In this document: piece after piece, positions 37,556 to 46,100 of the stretch | Position numbering within the stretch: the stretch's first letter is position 1 | Layout: the number at the start of each line of letters is the position of its first letter | Assembly (NCBI GenBank): GCA_035539175.1 | Contig: DATLIY010000009.1 | Location: 248,001-312,000 of the forward strand | Direction of reading: 5' to 3' | Origin: Acidisarcina sp. | Lineage (GTDB): Bacteria > Acidobacteriota > Terriglobia > Terriglobales > Acidobacteriaceae | DNA length: 64,000 bases | Made by a program: the position numbers and the translations under genes | The notes under the pieces: model-generated | What the model saw: the letters and a program-made list of their open reading frames with translations, nothing else | The model's database searches: none | What the model was told of the DNA's origin: nothing

Positions 37556-37645
37556 TTGTACATCCCCGCTGACGCGGGGAACATGTCCATATTGTGCCTG
37601 TCAGTAACGACTCAACCGGTTCATCCCCGCACGGCGGGGAACGTG
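37556..37645 (-). CRISPR. two-repeat, one-spacer type I-E-like mini-array
   Basis: Two 29-nt repeats (37,617-37,645 and 37,556-37,584 in transcript order) flank a 32-nt spacer (37,585-37,616), the exact 61-nt period of type I-E arrays. Both have GTTCCCCGC and GCGGGGAT arms, giving the perfect stem CCCCGC/GCGGGG with a 3- or 4-nt loop. The first repeat ends ATGAACCG, one base from the E. coli crRNA 5' handle ATAAACCG. The second ends in a degenerate ATGTACAA, as terminal repeats often do. No cas genes are in the window. Two simple hairpins are the alternative, but the spacing and handle argue against that. Confidence 0.65.
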
Positions 37646-37649
37646 GTGA

Positions 37650-38312
37650 TTATACATCCTCGTCGATGTCGAGTTCGCCATGATCTGTGATTGTCCAGAC
37701 TGGAACTCGTCCGGTACTCTCCAGCACCGCTTTCGCTAACCGTTCACTCATCCGGCGCAGTTTAGCAGCAGAGCCGTAGGCCGCCTCAGAGTCTCCGCTA
37801 ATGCGGAGACAGTCGATCATGTCTACGATGCCGCCACCGTGAGCCTCGTACTGGCCGTCAACCCGCATAGATACGATGCGTGCGTCAATTTTGGAATCCC
37901 GCACAGCATCTAGGACCGTGTCTCCGACGCCGTAGATGATCCCGTCGGCGTAGACTGCGTACCACTGCGGGTGCATTGCTGCGACTGCCCGCTTAACGCA
38001 TTCGTGTCCATAGCGGAGGGAGTCCACTTTTTCCTCGAGCGTGAACTGCGAGGACCGGGCGAATACCAACAGGCCACGGTACACCTCCTCGACTTTGCGG
38101 CCATCTATATCGGTCCAGCGCGCGACGTACTGCTCCCCATCAAGCAACGTCTGGATTGTCATTCCGTACACCTCGGGATGCTGGATTTTGTATTCACGAA
38201 TTGCGAGGATGGCCTGTTCGGCCTGCTCGACCGTGATCGATTTCACCACCTCGATAGGACTCTTGGTCTCTTGTTCCCAGTACCGGATTGTGTAGCTGAT
38301 CGTGTGTTCCAT
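37650..38312 (-). CDS. hypothetical prophage protein upstream of the mini-array
   Basis: 220 aa from ATG 38312, which has AGGAG 7 nt upstream; an ATG five bases earlier is out of frame. Its N-terminal domain (HTISYTIRYWEQETKSPIEV) looks like a small alpha/beta fold. WYAVYADGIIYGVGDTVLDA near the middle resembles a DUF-like 'xYxVYxDGxxYGxGDT' module seen in small phage proteins. The function is unknown. The array-like repeats begin 4 nt after its stop. Confidence 0.6.
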   Translation of the reverse strand: MEHTISYTIRYWEQETKSPIEVVKSITVEQAEQAILAIREYKIQHPEVYGMTIQTLLDGEQYVARWTDIDGRKVEEVYRGLLVFARSSQFTLEEKVDSLRYGHECVKRAVAAMHPQWYAVYADGIIYGVGDTVLDAVRDSKIDARIVSMRVDGQYEAHGGGIVDMIDCLRISGDSEAAYGSAAKLRRMSERLAKAVLESTGRVPVWTITDHGELDIDEDV

Positions 38313-38361
38313 GTCATTTCTCCTCTGCGGTTGGTCCGCTTGCTTCTCAACAACAATTGCG

Positions 38362-38390
38362 AGATTAGGCGCACATAGCCCACGTGTCAA
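38362..38390 (-). promoter_or_regulatory. consensus promoter for the 220-aa gene / mini-array operon
   Basis: On the minus strand a perfect TTGACA (38,385-38,390) and TAATCT (38,362-38,367) are separated by 17 nt. The predicted start near 38,355 leads into the 220-aa gene, the CRISPR-like repeats, the 130-aa gene and the terminator at 37,096. This suggests expression in the lysogen by host sigma70. Confidence 0.65.
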
Positions 38391-38425
38391 GAGGAAAATG
38401 CAAAAAAATGAAAATAATTTTGGGC

Positions 38426-39682
38426 TTATTTTTGGGCGGAAAAATTCGCGACGCGGACCGGCGCGGGCCGGACGGGAGATGGAGCGAATCCCTGGTACGG
38501 GTTCGGCTGGCTGGGGGCCTCGGGCGCGAGGCGATGGAATCCATTCGCGTGCTCCATCCAGCGCCGTTGCGCCGCCGAGGAGATATGCGTGTAGTGGCGG
38601 CGCATTTTCTCGCTCACGTGTCCCGCCCGCGCCATGATGATGTCGATCGGCACGCCCGCCTCAGCCAGGCGCGTGATCGCCGTATGCCGGCAGTCATAGC
38701 ACCGGAACCAGGTGAGCCGCGAGGTAGAGCGCACCTCGTTCCATTGCCGTTTGATGCCGCTCTCGGACATCGGCGCGGTGGGATCCCAGTCGATCGACGA
38801 GTTGCGCCGGGGAAACAGATAGTGCCCCATGTCTCTCGCGCCCAGCATCCGCGCCCGCTCCAGCAGCCGCTCCAGCGCCCAGAGCACGTCCGCGCCCACC
38901 AACTCGATGGTGCGCGCGCGATGGATGTTTTTCGCGCTCTTGCGCGGGACGACGAGGACGCGCTGAAACAGATTGACGTCGCCCAGGCGCAGGCCGCGCA
39001 GCTCGTCGGTACTCATGCAGGTGGAAAACGCAAGCAGCGAATACCAGTAGACGATATCCCAGCGGGTCTGCAGGCGGCTGACGTCGAGCCAGTGCTGCTG
39101 CTCCTCCGGCGTCAGCGCGCGCGGAATATCCTGCTCGTCATCGTCGATCAGCGTGTGCATCTCGTAGATCTCGCGCATCTGATCGGTCCAGCAGTCGACC
39201 TGCTGCAGCAGGTGGATCAGCAGGCCCAGCTCCTGCCGCACTTTTTTCGCTTTGGCCGGGCAGGAGGTTTTCCCCCTGGCTGGAACCTCCACGCCGCCCA
39301 CCCGGCGCGGCTTCGCATCCTGCGGCCGGCGATAGCGAATGAACGGCTCCGCACCGCGCACGCGCGCCTGTTGATAGGCAATGATGTTCTCCATGCCGAT
39401 CTCGCCGAGTTGCATGCCGCCGAAAAAGAGAGTGAGGGACGCGATGTATTGCCCGTAATCCTCCGCTGTCCTCTCCCGTATATACCGCGCGGACAGGGCA
39501 CCTGGCCGTACATCGGTGATGGACCGCGACTGCAGCCAGCACTGGGCCGCAACCTCAAACAACGAACCAGCAGAAATCGACATCAGCAATTGAGCCCGCA
39601 ATTCCCCACACAGGGGACAATCGATGTGCCCCGGCGTGTGCCGTTTGGATTCGTCTAATTGAGCGCGATCATATGCAGCCAT
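38426..39682 (-). CDS. int: tyrosine-type prophage integrase
   Basis: 418 aa site-specific recombinase. The N-terminus has a CPLC motif (22-25) with nearby His, a possible zinc site. Catalytic residues: Arg229 (TDELRGLRLGD), Arg332 (YDCRHTAITRLAEAG, with Tyr329 in place of the usual His), His355 (ARAGHVSEKM) and Tyr364 (RRHYTHIS). It lies 2.2 kb from the tRNA-Met remnant, its probable target. Two palindromes sit just upstream of its start. Confidence 0.93.
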   Translation of the reverse strand: MAAYDRAQLDESKRHTPGHIDCPLCGELRAQLLMSISAGSLFEVAAQCWLQSRSITDVRPGALSARYIRERTAEDYGQYIASLTLFFGGMQLGEIGMENIIAYQQARVRGAEPFIRYRRPQDAKPRRVGGVEVPARGKTSCPAKAKKVRQELGLLIHLLQQVDCWTDQMREIYEMHTLIDDDEQDIPRALTPEEQQHWLDVSRLQTRWDIVYWYSLLAFSTCMSTDELRGLRLGDVNLFQRVLVVPRKSAKNIHRARTIELVGADVLWALERLLERARMLGARDMGHYLFPRRNSSIDWDPTAPMSESGIKRQWNEVRSTSRLTWFRCYDCRHTAITRLAEAGVPIDIIMARAGHVSEKMRRHYTHISSAAQRRWMEHANGFHRLAPEAPSQPNPYQGFAPSPVRPAPVRVANFSAQK

Positions 39683-39694
39683 GCGACACCTGTC

Positions 39695-39712
39695 GAGTAC
39701 CCTTTGGTACTC
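39695..39712. promoter_or_regulatory. perfect palindrome upstream of int (operator candidate 1)
   Basis: GAGTACC-cttt-GGTACTC is a perfect 7-bp dyad 13 nt upstream of the integrase ATG. It could bind a repressor or an excisionase-like protein, or the ribbon-helix-helix protein encoded 60 nt away. Confidence 0.4.
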
Positions 39713-39739
39713 TAAGAGACGCCGATGAGGTGTCTCTTA
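39713..39739. promoter_or_regulatory. perfect palindrome upstream of int (operator candidate 2)
   Basis: TAAGAGAC (39,713-39,720) and GTCTCTTA (39,732-39,739) form a perfect 8-bp dyad directly next to the first palindrome, in the divergent space between int and the 53-aa ribbon-helix-helix gene. Confidence 0.4.
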
Positions 39740-39769
39740 GATACACAACGCTGCCAATAGCATGGCCAC

Positions 39770-39931
39770 ATGACCAAAATGCAGCACACCACCCTGCGGC
39801 TCAGCAGCGTCCAGATCCGCCAGGTCAACCAGCTCGCGCAGAAGCTGCAGCTCGATCGCGCCAACGTCATCCGACTCGCCATTGCACGCCTGGCCGAGGC
39901 CGAAGGCATTGTGATTCCGCACCGCTCCTGA
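39770..39931 (+). CDS. short ribbon-helix-helix (CopG-like) protein
   Basis: 53 aa from ATG 39770 (ATG 39779 is also possible). The sequence HTTLRLSSVQIRQVNQLAQK, then DRANVIRLAIARL, fits the beta-strand, helix, turn, helix pattern of MetJ/Arc-type DNA-binding dimers. It is divergent from int across the two palindromes, so it is a candidate regulator of int and of itself. There is no clear ribosome site. Confidence 0.6.
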   Translation: MTKMQHTTLRLSSVQIRQVNQLAQKLQLDRANVIRLAIARLAEAEGIVIPHRS

Positions 39932-40093
39932 GATGACCTGCCGGCAAACTACCCACGTATCTACTTCGCCAACAAAAATGCAGCGCAGGTAACATGTACC
40001 CCCTTTTGCACTGGATTGCAATACATTTCCGATATTTTTTCTTGCGCAGCGGAGGAGGATTGACTACATTGGGTGTCCCAACAGGAGACACAC

Positions 40094-40276
40094 ATGGCGG
40101 CAGGCGAGCAAAAAACACCATCCAAACGAAACGAACGGGCGCAGGCGCGCACTATCAGCCTGCGACTGCAGGGACCGCAGCTGGCCGCGCTCGATCGCCG
40201 CGCGGAGCGCATGGGCATGACGCGCAGCGCCGTGATCCAGATGGCGCTGGCGTTGTTTTTGCAGAAGGAGTTATAG
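40094..40276 (+). CDS. ribbon-helix-helix (CopG-like) DNA-binding protein
   Basis: 60 aa from ATG 40094, which has AGGAG 6 nt upstream. A basic N-terminus is followed by ARTISLRLQGPQLAALDRRA and GMTRSAVIQMALALFL, a clear RHH fold. It is the second such protein here. The next gene starts 16 nt downstream, so it may control the zinc-ribbon/acyltransferase cassette or be an antitoxin-like factor without a visible toxin. Confidence 0.75.
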   Translation: MAAGEQKTPSKRNERAQARTISLRLQGPQLAALDRRAERMGMTRSAVIQMALALFLQKEL

Positions 40277-40292
40277 AGAGAGGAGCTGCAGG

Positions 40293-40793
40293 ATGGGCGC
40301 GACTACGGGCAGGATGATCCGGTGTTCGGCGTGCGGTGCGGAGGTGGCTCCAGGCACGGAGTATTGCAGCGGCTGCGGCCTGAGACTCGCCGCCTATGCG
40401 GTGCCGGTGGTGGCGCGGCAGCGAAGAGGTCTGCCGATCCTGCTCTGGATCGCCATCTTTGCCGCCGGGCTCTACTGCCTGAGCTACTTCCTATATCAAT
40501 CGGATGAGCATGCCCATGAGGCGCATCGTGCGGCGCTGCTGGTAGCCCTGCACGATGGCTCGCTGGCCACGCCGGAGGCATTCCAGCGGAGCTGCGGCCA
40601 GGCCGACGCGATCGCCACAACGCCGCTGCGGCAGGGGCCTGTCCTGGAGTATCGCGGGCTCAATCTGGCGGTGGCATTTTCCGGCCGCGATGTACTGTTC
40701 GCCGATCGCGATCGCCTGCTGACCCGCTCGCATCCGATCTGGCTGCCGGCGGACAATAGCGCGATCGAGCCGCACTGCTCCACATCGCGATGA
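40293..40793 (+). CDS. zinc-ribbon single-pass membrane protein
   Basis: 166 aa. AGGAG lies 7 nt before ATG 40293. An N-terminal zinc ribbon (RCSACGAEVAPGTEYCSGCG) is followed by a basic stretch and a membrane span (PILLWIAIFAAGLYCLSYFL, about 46-66). A soluble C-terminal domain of about 95 residues has two cysteines (RSCGQADAI and PHCSTSR). The function is unknown. It is coupled to the acyltransferase by a 4-nt overlap, so it probably works with it in the envelope. Confidence 0.65.
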   Translation: MGATTGRMIRCSACGAEVAPGTEYCSGCGLRLAAYAVPVVARQRRGLPILLWIAIFAAGLYCLSYFLYQSDEHAHEAHRAALLVALHDGSLATPEAFQRSCGQADAIATTPLRQGPVLEYRGLNLAVAFSGRDVLFADRDRLLTRSHPIWLPADNSAIEPHCSTSR

Positions 40794-41872
40794 ATCGCAT
40801 CCCCACTCTCGACGGCTGGCGTGGCGTCGCCATTCTGCTGGTGCTGATCGATCACGCGATCTGGGGAATTACCGGAGCAAACCCACTCGGGCGAGTGAGC
40901 CAGCACGGAGTTGCAATTTTTTTCGTCCTGAGCGGCTACCTCATCACCTCGCGATTCTGCGAGGAGTTCGACAGGACAGGCAAGCTCGATCTTGGGCGCT
41001 TCTATGCACGCCGATTCTTCCGCCTCATGCCCGCTGCGTGGCTCTATCTCGCAATCGTCGGCGTGGTCCTTCTCAGCCAGGGATTTTTCTATACGCGGCG
41101 CGAACTGCTCGGCAGCCTGCTATTTTTTCGCAATTTCATCTACAACGAGGGAACCAGCCTCACCGGCCATTTCTGGTCCCTCTCACTCGAGGAGCAGTTT
41201 TACCTGACCTGGCCAGCGGTTTTGCTGTTCGCAGGATTCAAGCGTGCGCGCTGGATCGCCGGCGCAGCGATTGTGCTGCTGGTCGCCTATCGTTTCAGCC
41301 AGCGCGACACGCTGCTGGCACTGCCGCTGTGGGCGACGTTTCGCACCCAATTTCGCGCGGATGGATTGCTGATCGGATGCCTCGCCGCGCTTCTCCTGCC
41401 GGGCCTGTCGAGGCGGTTTCAACCATGGATGATATGGCCGCTCCTGCTCGCATTCGGATTCTGCCTGCATCGCTACGATCAGATTATCCCTGCCGGCGAG
41501 TCTCTCATCATCGCGCTCCTGCTGCATGCGACCACGCTGTTTCCACAGACCATCGCGGCCCGGCTTCTCAGCTGGAGAGCGCTGACCTTTCTCGGCGCGA
41601 TCTCCTATTCGCTCTACCTGTGGCAGCAGCTCTTTCTCCTCACGCGAGTGACGCATCCCCTCGATAGCCTGGTCCCGATCGCGCTGCTCTTCGCGATCGC
41701 AATTCTCAGCCATTTCTACCTGGAGCTGCCATTGATCCGCCTCGGGAAAAACCTCAGCCCTTCGCGAGCATCACGATGCTCATCTCCGCGCTCGTCGTAC
41801 TCAGCGACGAGTCCGCATAGGCGTACATCTCGATCGTCGAGCCCTGCGATAGGTGAACCACCCGCACGTTGA
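40790..41872 (+). CDS. acyltransferase family 3 (OafA-like) membrane protein
   Basis: 360 aa with about ten spans. It opens RIPTLDGWRGVAILLVLIDH, the family signature with the catalytic His, followed by FFVLSGYLITSRF and FWSLSLEEQFYLTWP. Such enzymes O-acylate surface polysaccharide. In temperate phages they change the host surface receptor (lysogenic conversion). Its last 40 codons overlap the convergent tail-fibre gene by 119 nt and read as Ser/Arg-rich low complexity, so the native end may have been altered. Confidence 0.88.
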   Translation: MNRIPTLDGWRGVAILLVLIDHAIWGITGANPLGRVSQHGVAIFFVLSGYLITSRFCEEFDRTGKLDLGRFYARRFFRLMPAAWLYLAIVGVVLLSQGFFYTRRELLGSLLFFRNFIYNEGTSLTGHFWSLSLEEQFYLTWPAVLLFAGFKRARWIAGAAIVLLVAYRFSQRDTLLALPLWATFRTQFRADGLLIGCLAALLLPGLSRRFQPWMIWPLLLAFGFCLHRYDQIIPAGESLIIALLLHATTLFPQTIAARLLSWRALTFLGAISYSLYLWQQLFLLTRVTHPLDSLVPIALLFAIAILSHFYLELPLIRLGKNLSPSRASRCSSPRSSYSATSPHRRTSRSSSPAIGEPPAR

Positions 41873-43172
41873 TCGAGCCATTGCGTTTCACAGCCGTGAC
41901 GAACCACGAGAACCACGAGCCGTCGACCGCCGTGGAGTTTGCTCCCTGCCCGTAGCTCACGCCCGATGTCGCGTTATCGACAATGCGCAGCTTCGTCGTA
42001 ATCATGTAGGTGCCGGAGATCGGAATCGTATATTGATTCGTCGAGGAGTTCCATCCATTATTGTTATCCGCGACGACCGTCCCAAACGTAATTTTGCTGA
42101 ACGCATTCGAGACCGATTGCGTGCTGCTATCCGTCACATCCAGCACCACCGATTGCGGCACGCCGATCATCACCACGACTGCCTGAAAATAGCCAGTGCC
42201 TGGCGAGCTATAACTGAAGTTAGGCGAGACCGTTCCATTGCTGGTGGCAGCTTCCAGGTAGAGACAGCCCGAAGCCCCCGCCCCGTCGTTTGCCGTTTTC
42301 TGCAGCGTGCCGCGATCGACCGTATCGGTCGAGGCACCGCGATTCATCGTGAAATACAAAATGGAACTGCCGGAGGATACGGAGGCACTCGGACCCGCGA
42401 CCGGAGAGGTGAACGCCCCTCCAAATTGAGCGACGTATGCGTTGTTGAACGCTACAGTGCCGGCGCTGATATACGCGGCGAGCGCCACCACTCCCTCTCC
42501 CGATCCGATGAACGTCGCGGTGACCGATCCCGCGGTGATGTCGCTCGCACTCAGGATTTTGTACGCGACAAATCCATTGACGTAGGACAACCCGGATTCC
42601 TGACTCGCGAACGTCCACGGAGATCCGGACAGAGAACTCAGGCTCTGCCAGTGGCCACCGCAACACACAATGAAATCGCCGGCCAGCGCTCCCGACGGGA
42701 GAGAAACCGCGACGGAGGTGGTGGTCGTCGTGGCGATCGCAGTCCCGCGCAGCGTCGGAATGGTGCTGCCACCACCACCACCGCCCGTTCCATTTGCCGC
42801 CGCAGTGACGCGCCCCTTGGCGTCCACCGTGATATTCGCGCTCGTGTAGCTGCCAGCAACTACTCCCGAGGAGGCAAGGGTCGCCGCGGCGCTTCCAGGC
42901 CCGCTGGCCGTGACGTCGCCCGTCAGCGCAGTAATCGCGTTGCCTGTCGCTGCGCTGATTTTGCCAGTAGCGTCGACGGTGATGGTGGATCCATCGGGCT
43001 GGACCGCGCCCAGAGCCACAGCGGTAGCCGCAGGCACGTTCGCGGAGGTTGGGTTAACCGGCCAGCCGGTAGCAGGATCGGTGCCCGTGCTCGTGCCCTT
43101 TTGCCAGCGCACATTCACCGCGGCCGCCGGCGCTGCCGGCGTGGTGTTGTTCAGATTTACGATCTCCGACAT
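41754..43172 (-). CDS. phage tail fibre/collar protein with C1q-like end
   Basis: 472 aa. The N-terminal part has the common phage-fibre repeat ITVDATGKISAATGNAITAL and SANITVDAKGRVTAAANG. A glycine linker follows (about residue 130). A middle beta-rich domain and a C-terminal region resembling C1q/TNF-like trimers (NQYTIPISGTYMITTKLRI) complete it. It probably recognises the host surface. It is the last structural gene and faces the acyltransferase gene. Confidence 0.8.
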   Translation of the reverse strand: MSEIVNLNNTTPAAPAAAVNVRWQKGTSTGTDPATGWPVNPTSANVPAATAVALGAVQPDGSTITVDATGKISAATGNAITALTGDVTASGPGSAAATLASSGVVAGSYTSANITVDAKGRVTAAANGTGGGGGGSTIPTLRGTAIATTTTTSVAVSLPSGALAGDFIVCCGGHWQSLSSLSGSPWTFASQESGLSYVNGFVAYKILSASDITAGSVTATFIGSGEGVVALAAYISAGTVAFNNAYVAQFGGAFTSPVAGPSASVSSGSSILYFTMNRGASTDTVDRGTLQKTANDGAGASGCLYLEAATSNGTVSPNFSYSSPGTGYFQAVVVMIGVPQSVVLDVTDSSTQSVSNAFSKITFGTVVADNNNGWNSSTNQYTIPISGTYMITTKLRIVDNATSGVSYGQGANSTAVDGSWFSWFVTAVKRNGSINVRVVHLSQGSTIEMYAYADSSLSTTSAEMSIVMLAKG

Positions 43173-46100
43173 TTATGCTCCGTTGACCTGGAAGCCCTGG
43201 CCGCCGCCGCCGGCACTGGCGGCCGCGCCCGTGGGCGTGTAGCTGTACACGACGACATCGGCGAGCGATTGCAGGCCGCCGCCAAAGGAATTAAAGCTGC
43301 AGATTTTAAACTTGAGAGTCTTGCCGATCCAGGTTGGATCCATCGTCAATTTCAGCAGCCCGCTGCCATCCGGAGAGAGGAACGCGAACCGGCTGCCCAG
43401 CGGATGGTCGACTCCGGCGCCCGTCGCAGGCGCGGCATAGACTGCGCGGCGGAGCTTGTTCCCCGTCCCCGTCGCCTGCAGCGTGTATTTGTTGGCCGCG
43501 GTCAGCGTGGCCGCGGCATAGCTCATCAGCTCGTACGCGATGGCATAGGATCCCCCGCCCGCGATATAGCAAGGGTAGAGAAAATTGTCCTCGTCGCTCA
43601 CCTGGTAGCTGAGCAGCGTTCCCGCCGACTCGGTGAGATCGAGCGCGAGATTGTTCACCGTATCTGGATCGGCGGCCGCGGGCCAGTCGGCAGTGCTCAC
43701 GCCGGTGATCGCGCTCGCCGTCAGTGGATCGCCGACCGGGTTGTAGGAGCTGCCCCCATCGGTCGACAGAAACACCTGGGCGCCGCCGTAGTTCGCCGCC
43801 GGCGACGAGACCGCCAGCCAGAGCTGCGCCTGGGCGGCGTTGCCATAGAGCCGCGGCACCGGCTCGAAAATCACCGGGGCATTCACGTTGCCGGCGCTGG
43901 CATTGGTGTCCACCGTGTTCTGCGTGGGCGTGGTGGCCGCGAGCAGATCGGGAGAGCACATGCCATAGACGAAGGGCTCCGCCTCGCAGCGCAGCGATCC
44001 ATCCTGTTCCTCGGCCGTGCTGGTGATCCGCACCGGCACCTGGACGATGGATGCCGCGCGATCGGTGACCGTGACCAGATCCATGGGCGCGAGCAGCGAC
44101 CACCTGGAGTTGACCGTAAACACATAGGTATCGCCGCCGAACTGTTTGCGCCGCGCCTGGATTGCCAGCAGTTTGCGCGCGATCGCGGCATCCTGCACCG
44201 CATTGTTCACCACCGGATCCGCCTTGCGCACGCCATAGAGCGCGATGGCCGCGGCCTCCGGCTGCTGCACCACGACGGGCGCATAGTTCGCCGCGCGGGA
44301 GATGCATTGCATCTGCAGCACATTGGGCTCATCGATGCGCGAGACGGTGGTGAGCTGGACGGGCGGCCCGCTGCCGACGAAATCGCCATTGTCGGCATCG
44401 AGCGCGGCGACCGGCCCGGAGGCCGTGGGCGCGGTATAGTTTGCGCCGTTGCCCGCCGTCGACTGCTCCGCGTAGGGAAACGAATACAGTTTGCTGCCGA
44501 GATAAACGGGCGCGGCATTGGCGGCGGCATAGAGCGTTTTGAGCCACTCACCGGCCGCCTGCTGCGCGTTCATCAGCAGCGAGCCCCAGAGCCCGTAGGC
44601 GCGGCACTGCCGGCGCACACTGTCGAGCGAGGGCAGGTCGAGGAAATCGCCCAGCGGCCGCGGCCCAGGCGCAGGATCGACCGCTTTGAAGGCGAGCATG
44701 CAGATGCCATCGGGCGCGCGCGCGCCGGGCTCGACAAACGTATAGCTGCCGCCGCTGCGCACCTGGCGCTGATGAATATGCTGTCCGCTGGCGGGCATCT
44801 GCCCGGAGAAATTGACCCGCGTCAGACAATCCCACTGCGCGACCACGGGATTGGTGATGATTGTTCCGCCGCCGTTCTGATAGAGTCCGATGGCGAGCAG
44901 GTAGGCCGGCAGATCCTGCAGGTTGGTCGTCGTCCCCGTCACCCGCGCTGCGCTGCCCACCGCGACCGAATCCAGAGTATCGACTCCCGCCACCTCGAGC
45001 AGCGTGGTGCTCCAGCTGTAGCTCTGCCCGGTGACGGTGACGGTGTTCGCGCCCGAGGCCGCGCATTTGGCGTACCACACCTGGTAGCCTGGCGTGCCGG
45101 AAAACACCGGCGTCCAGACGTTGCCCGCGGTATCGCTGATGCTCATCGCACCCACGCCGCCGTTGGCGATGACGACGAGAAAATTTCCCGCAGTATTCGG
45201 CTGGTTGTAGGGGATCGGCGCGAGGGTGAACGCCTCCGTGCTGGTCTCCGATTTCTGCTGCACGCATCCCGGCAGGTCGTAGCAGGAGAGCCCGCGTTCG
45301 AGCGGCGTATAGGCCGTGCCGGAGCCGATCGCGGCCTGGGTGATGCCGCTCTTGACCACATCCTCGATGATGTCGGCGAAATCGCAATCCCCGCTGGGGT
45401 AGATGCCGAACTTGCCCCGCACCTCGCAGAGCAGATGCGGAATCGCGGCGCTCGATCCGAGGTCGAGACTCGAGCTGCCCATGCCGGCAAACTGGGGATA
45501 GACGATCTGCTGCGCCGCCAGGCCCGCATCGGAATATTCCGTCCCCGAGCCGAGCTGGCTCTCAAACGCCAGGCGCAGGCGCTGCTGCGGCGGCTGGTAG
45601 CTGGTCGCCGCTTTGAGCCGCGCATAGTAGATGTTGATGTTGCCGGTCACGAACGCGCCGCCGGCGTCATATTGCAGGGTCGCGCCATAGCTCGGCTGCC
45701 AGCGATAGCAGTGCGGCCAGTAGCGGAATGCGGCATTGAACGTGGGATCGGGGCCCTGCTCCAGCTCGTTCCACATCGGGATTTCGTAACTGCCGGTGAG
45801 CGTGACGCTGCCCTGACCGCCGTAATCGTTGAACGTGACGTTATAGGTCACCGTGCGCGTGACCGCGATGACTGCGTAGAAATGCGCGTCGCTCACCGTC
45901 CACGAGCTGCCGCTCTGCACCGCGAAATCGAGCGGATAGAGATGGCCATTCGACCACATCTGCAGCACGCCCATGAGCGGGTTGTGCCCAATGCAGAAAT
46001 CGACATTCTCGACGTAGGCCGTGATCCCCTTTTTCATTTGTTTCAGTTTTTTCGTGCTGCCGCCGCGGCGCAGGTTGGCCGCCCAGATGGCGAGCAACGC

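Noticed and set aside
37561-37642. Reading the two CCCCGC/GCGGGG hairpins as ordinary terminators
   Set aside because: Neither has a U-run, they are exactly 61 nt apart and share flanks outside the stem (GTTCCCC, GGGGATGAAC-like), which fits CRISPR repeats better; kept as the alternative.
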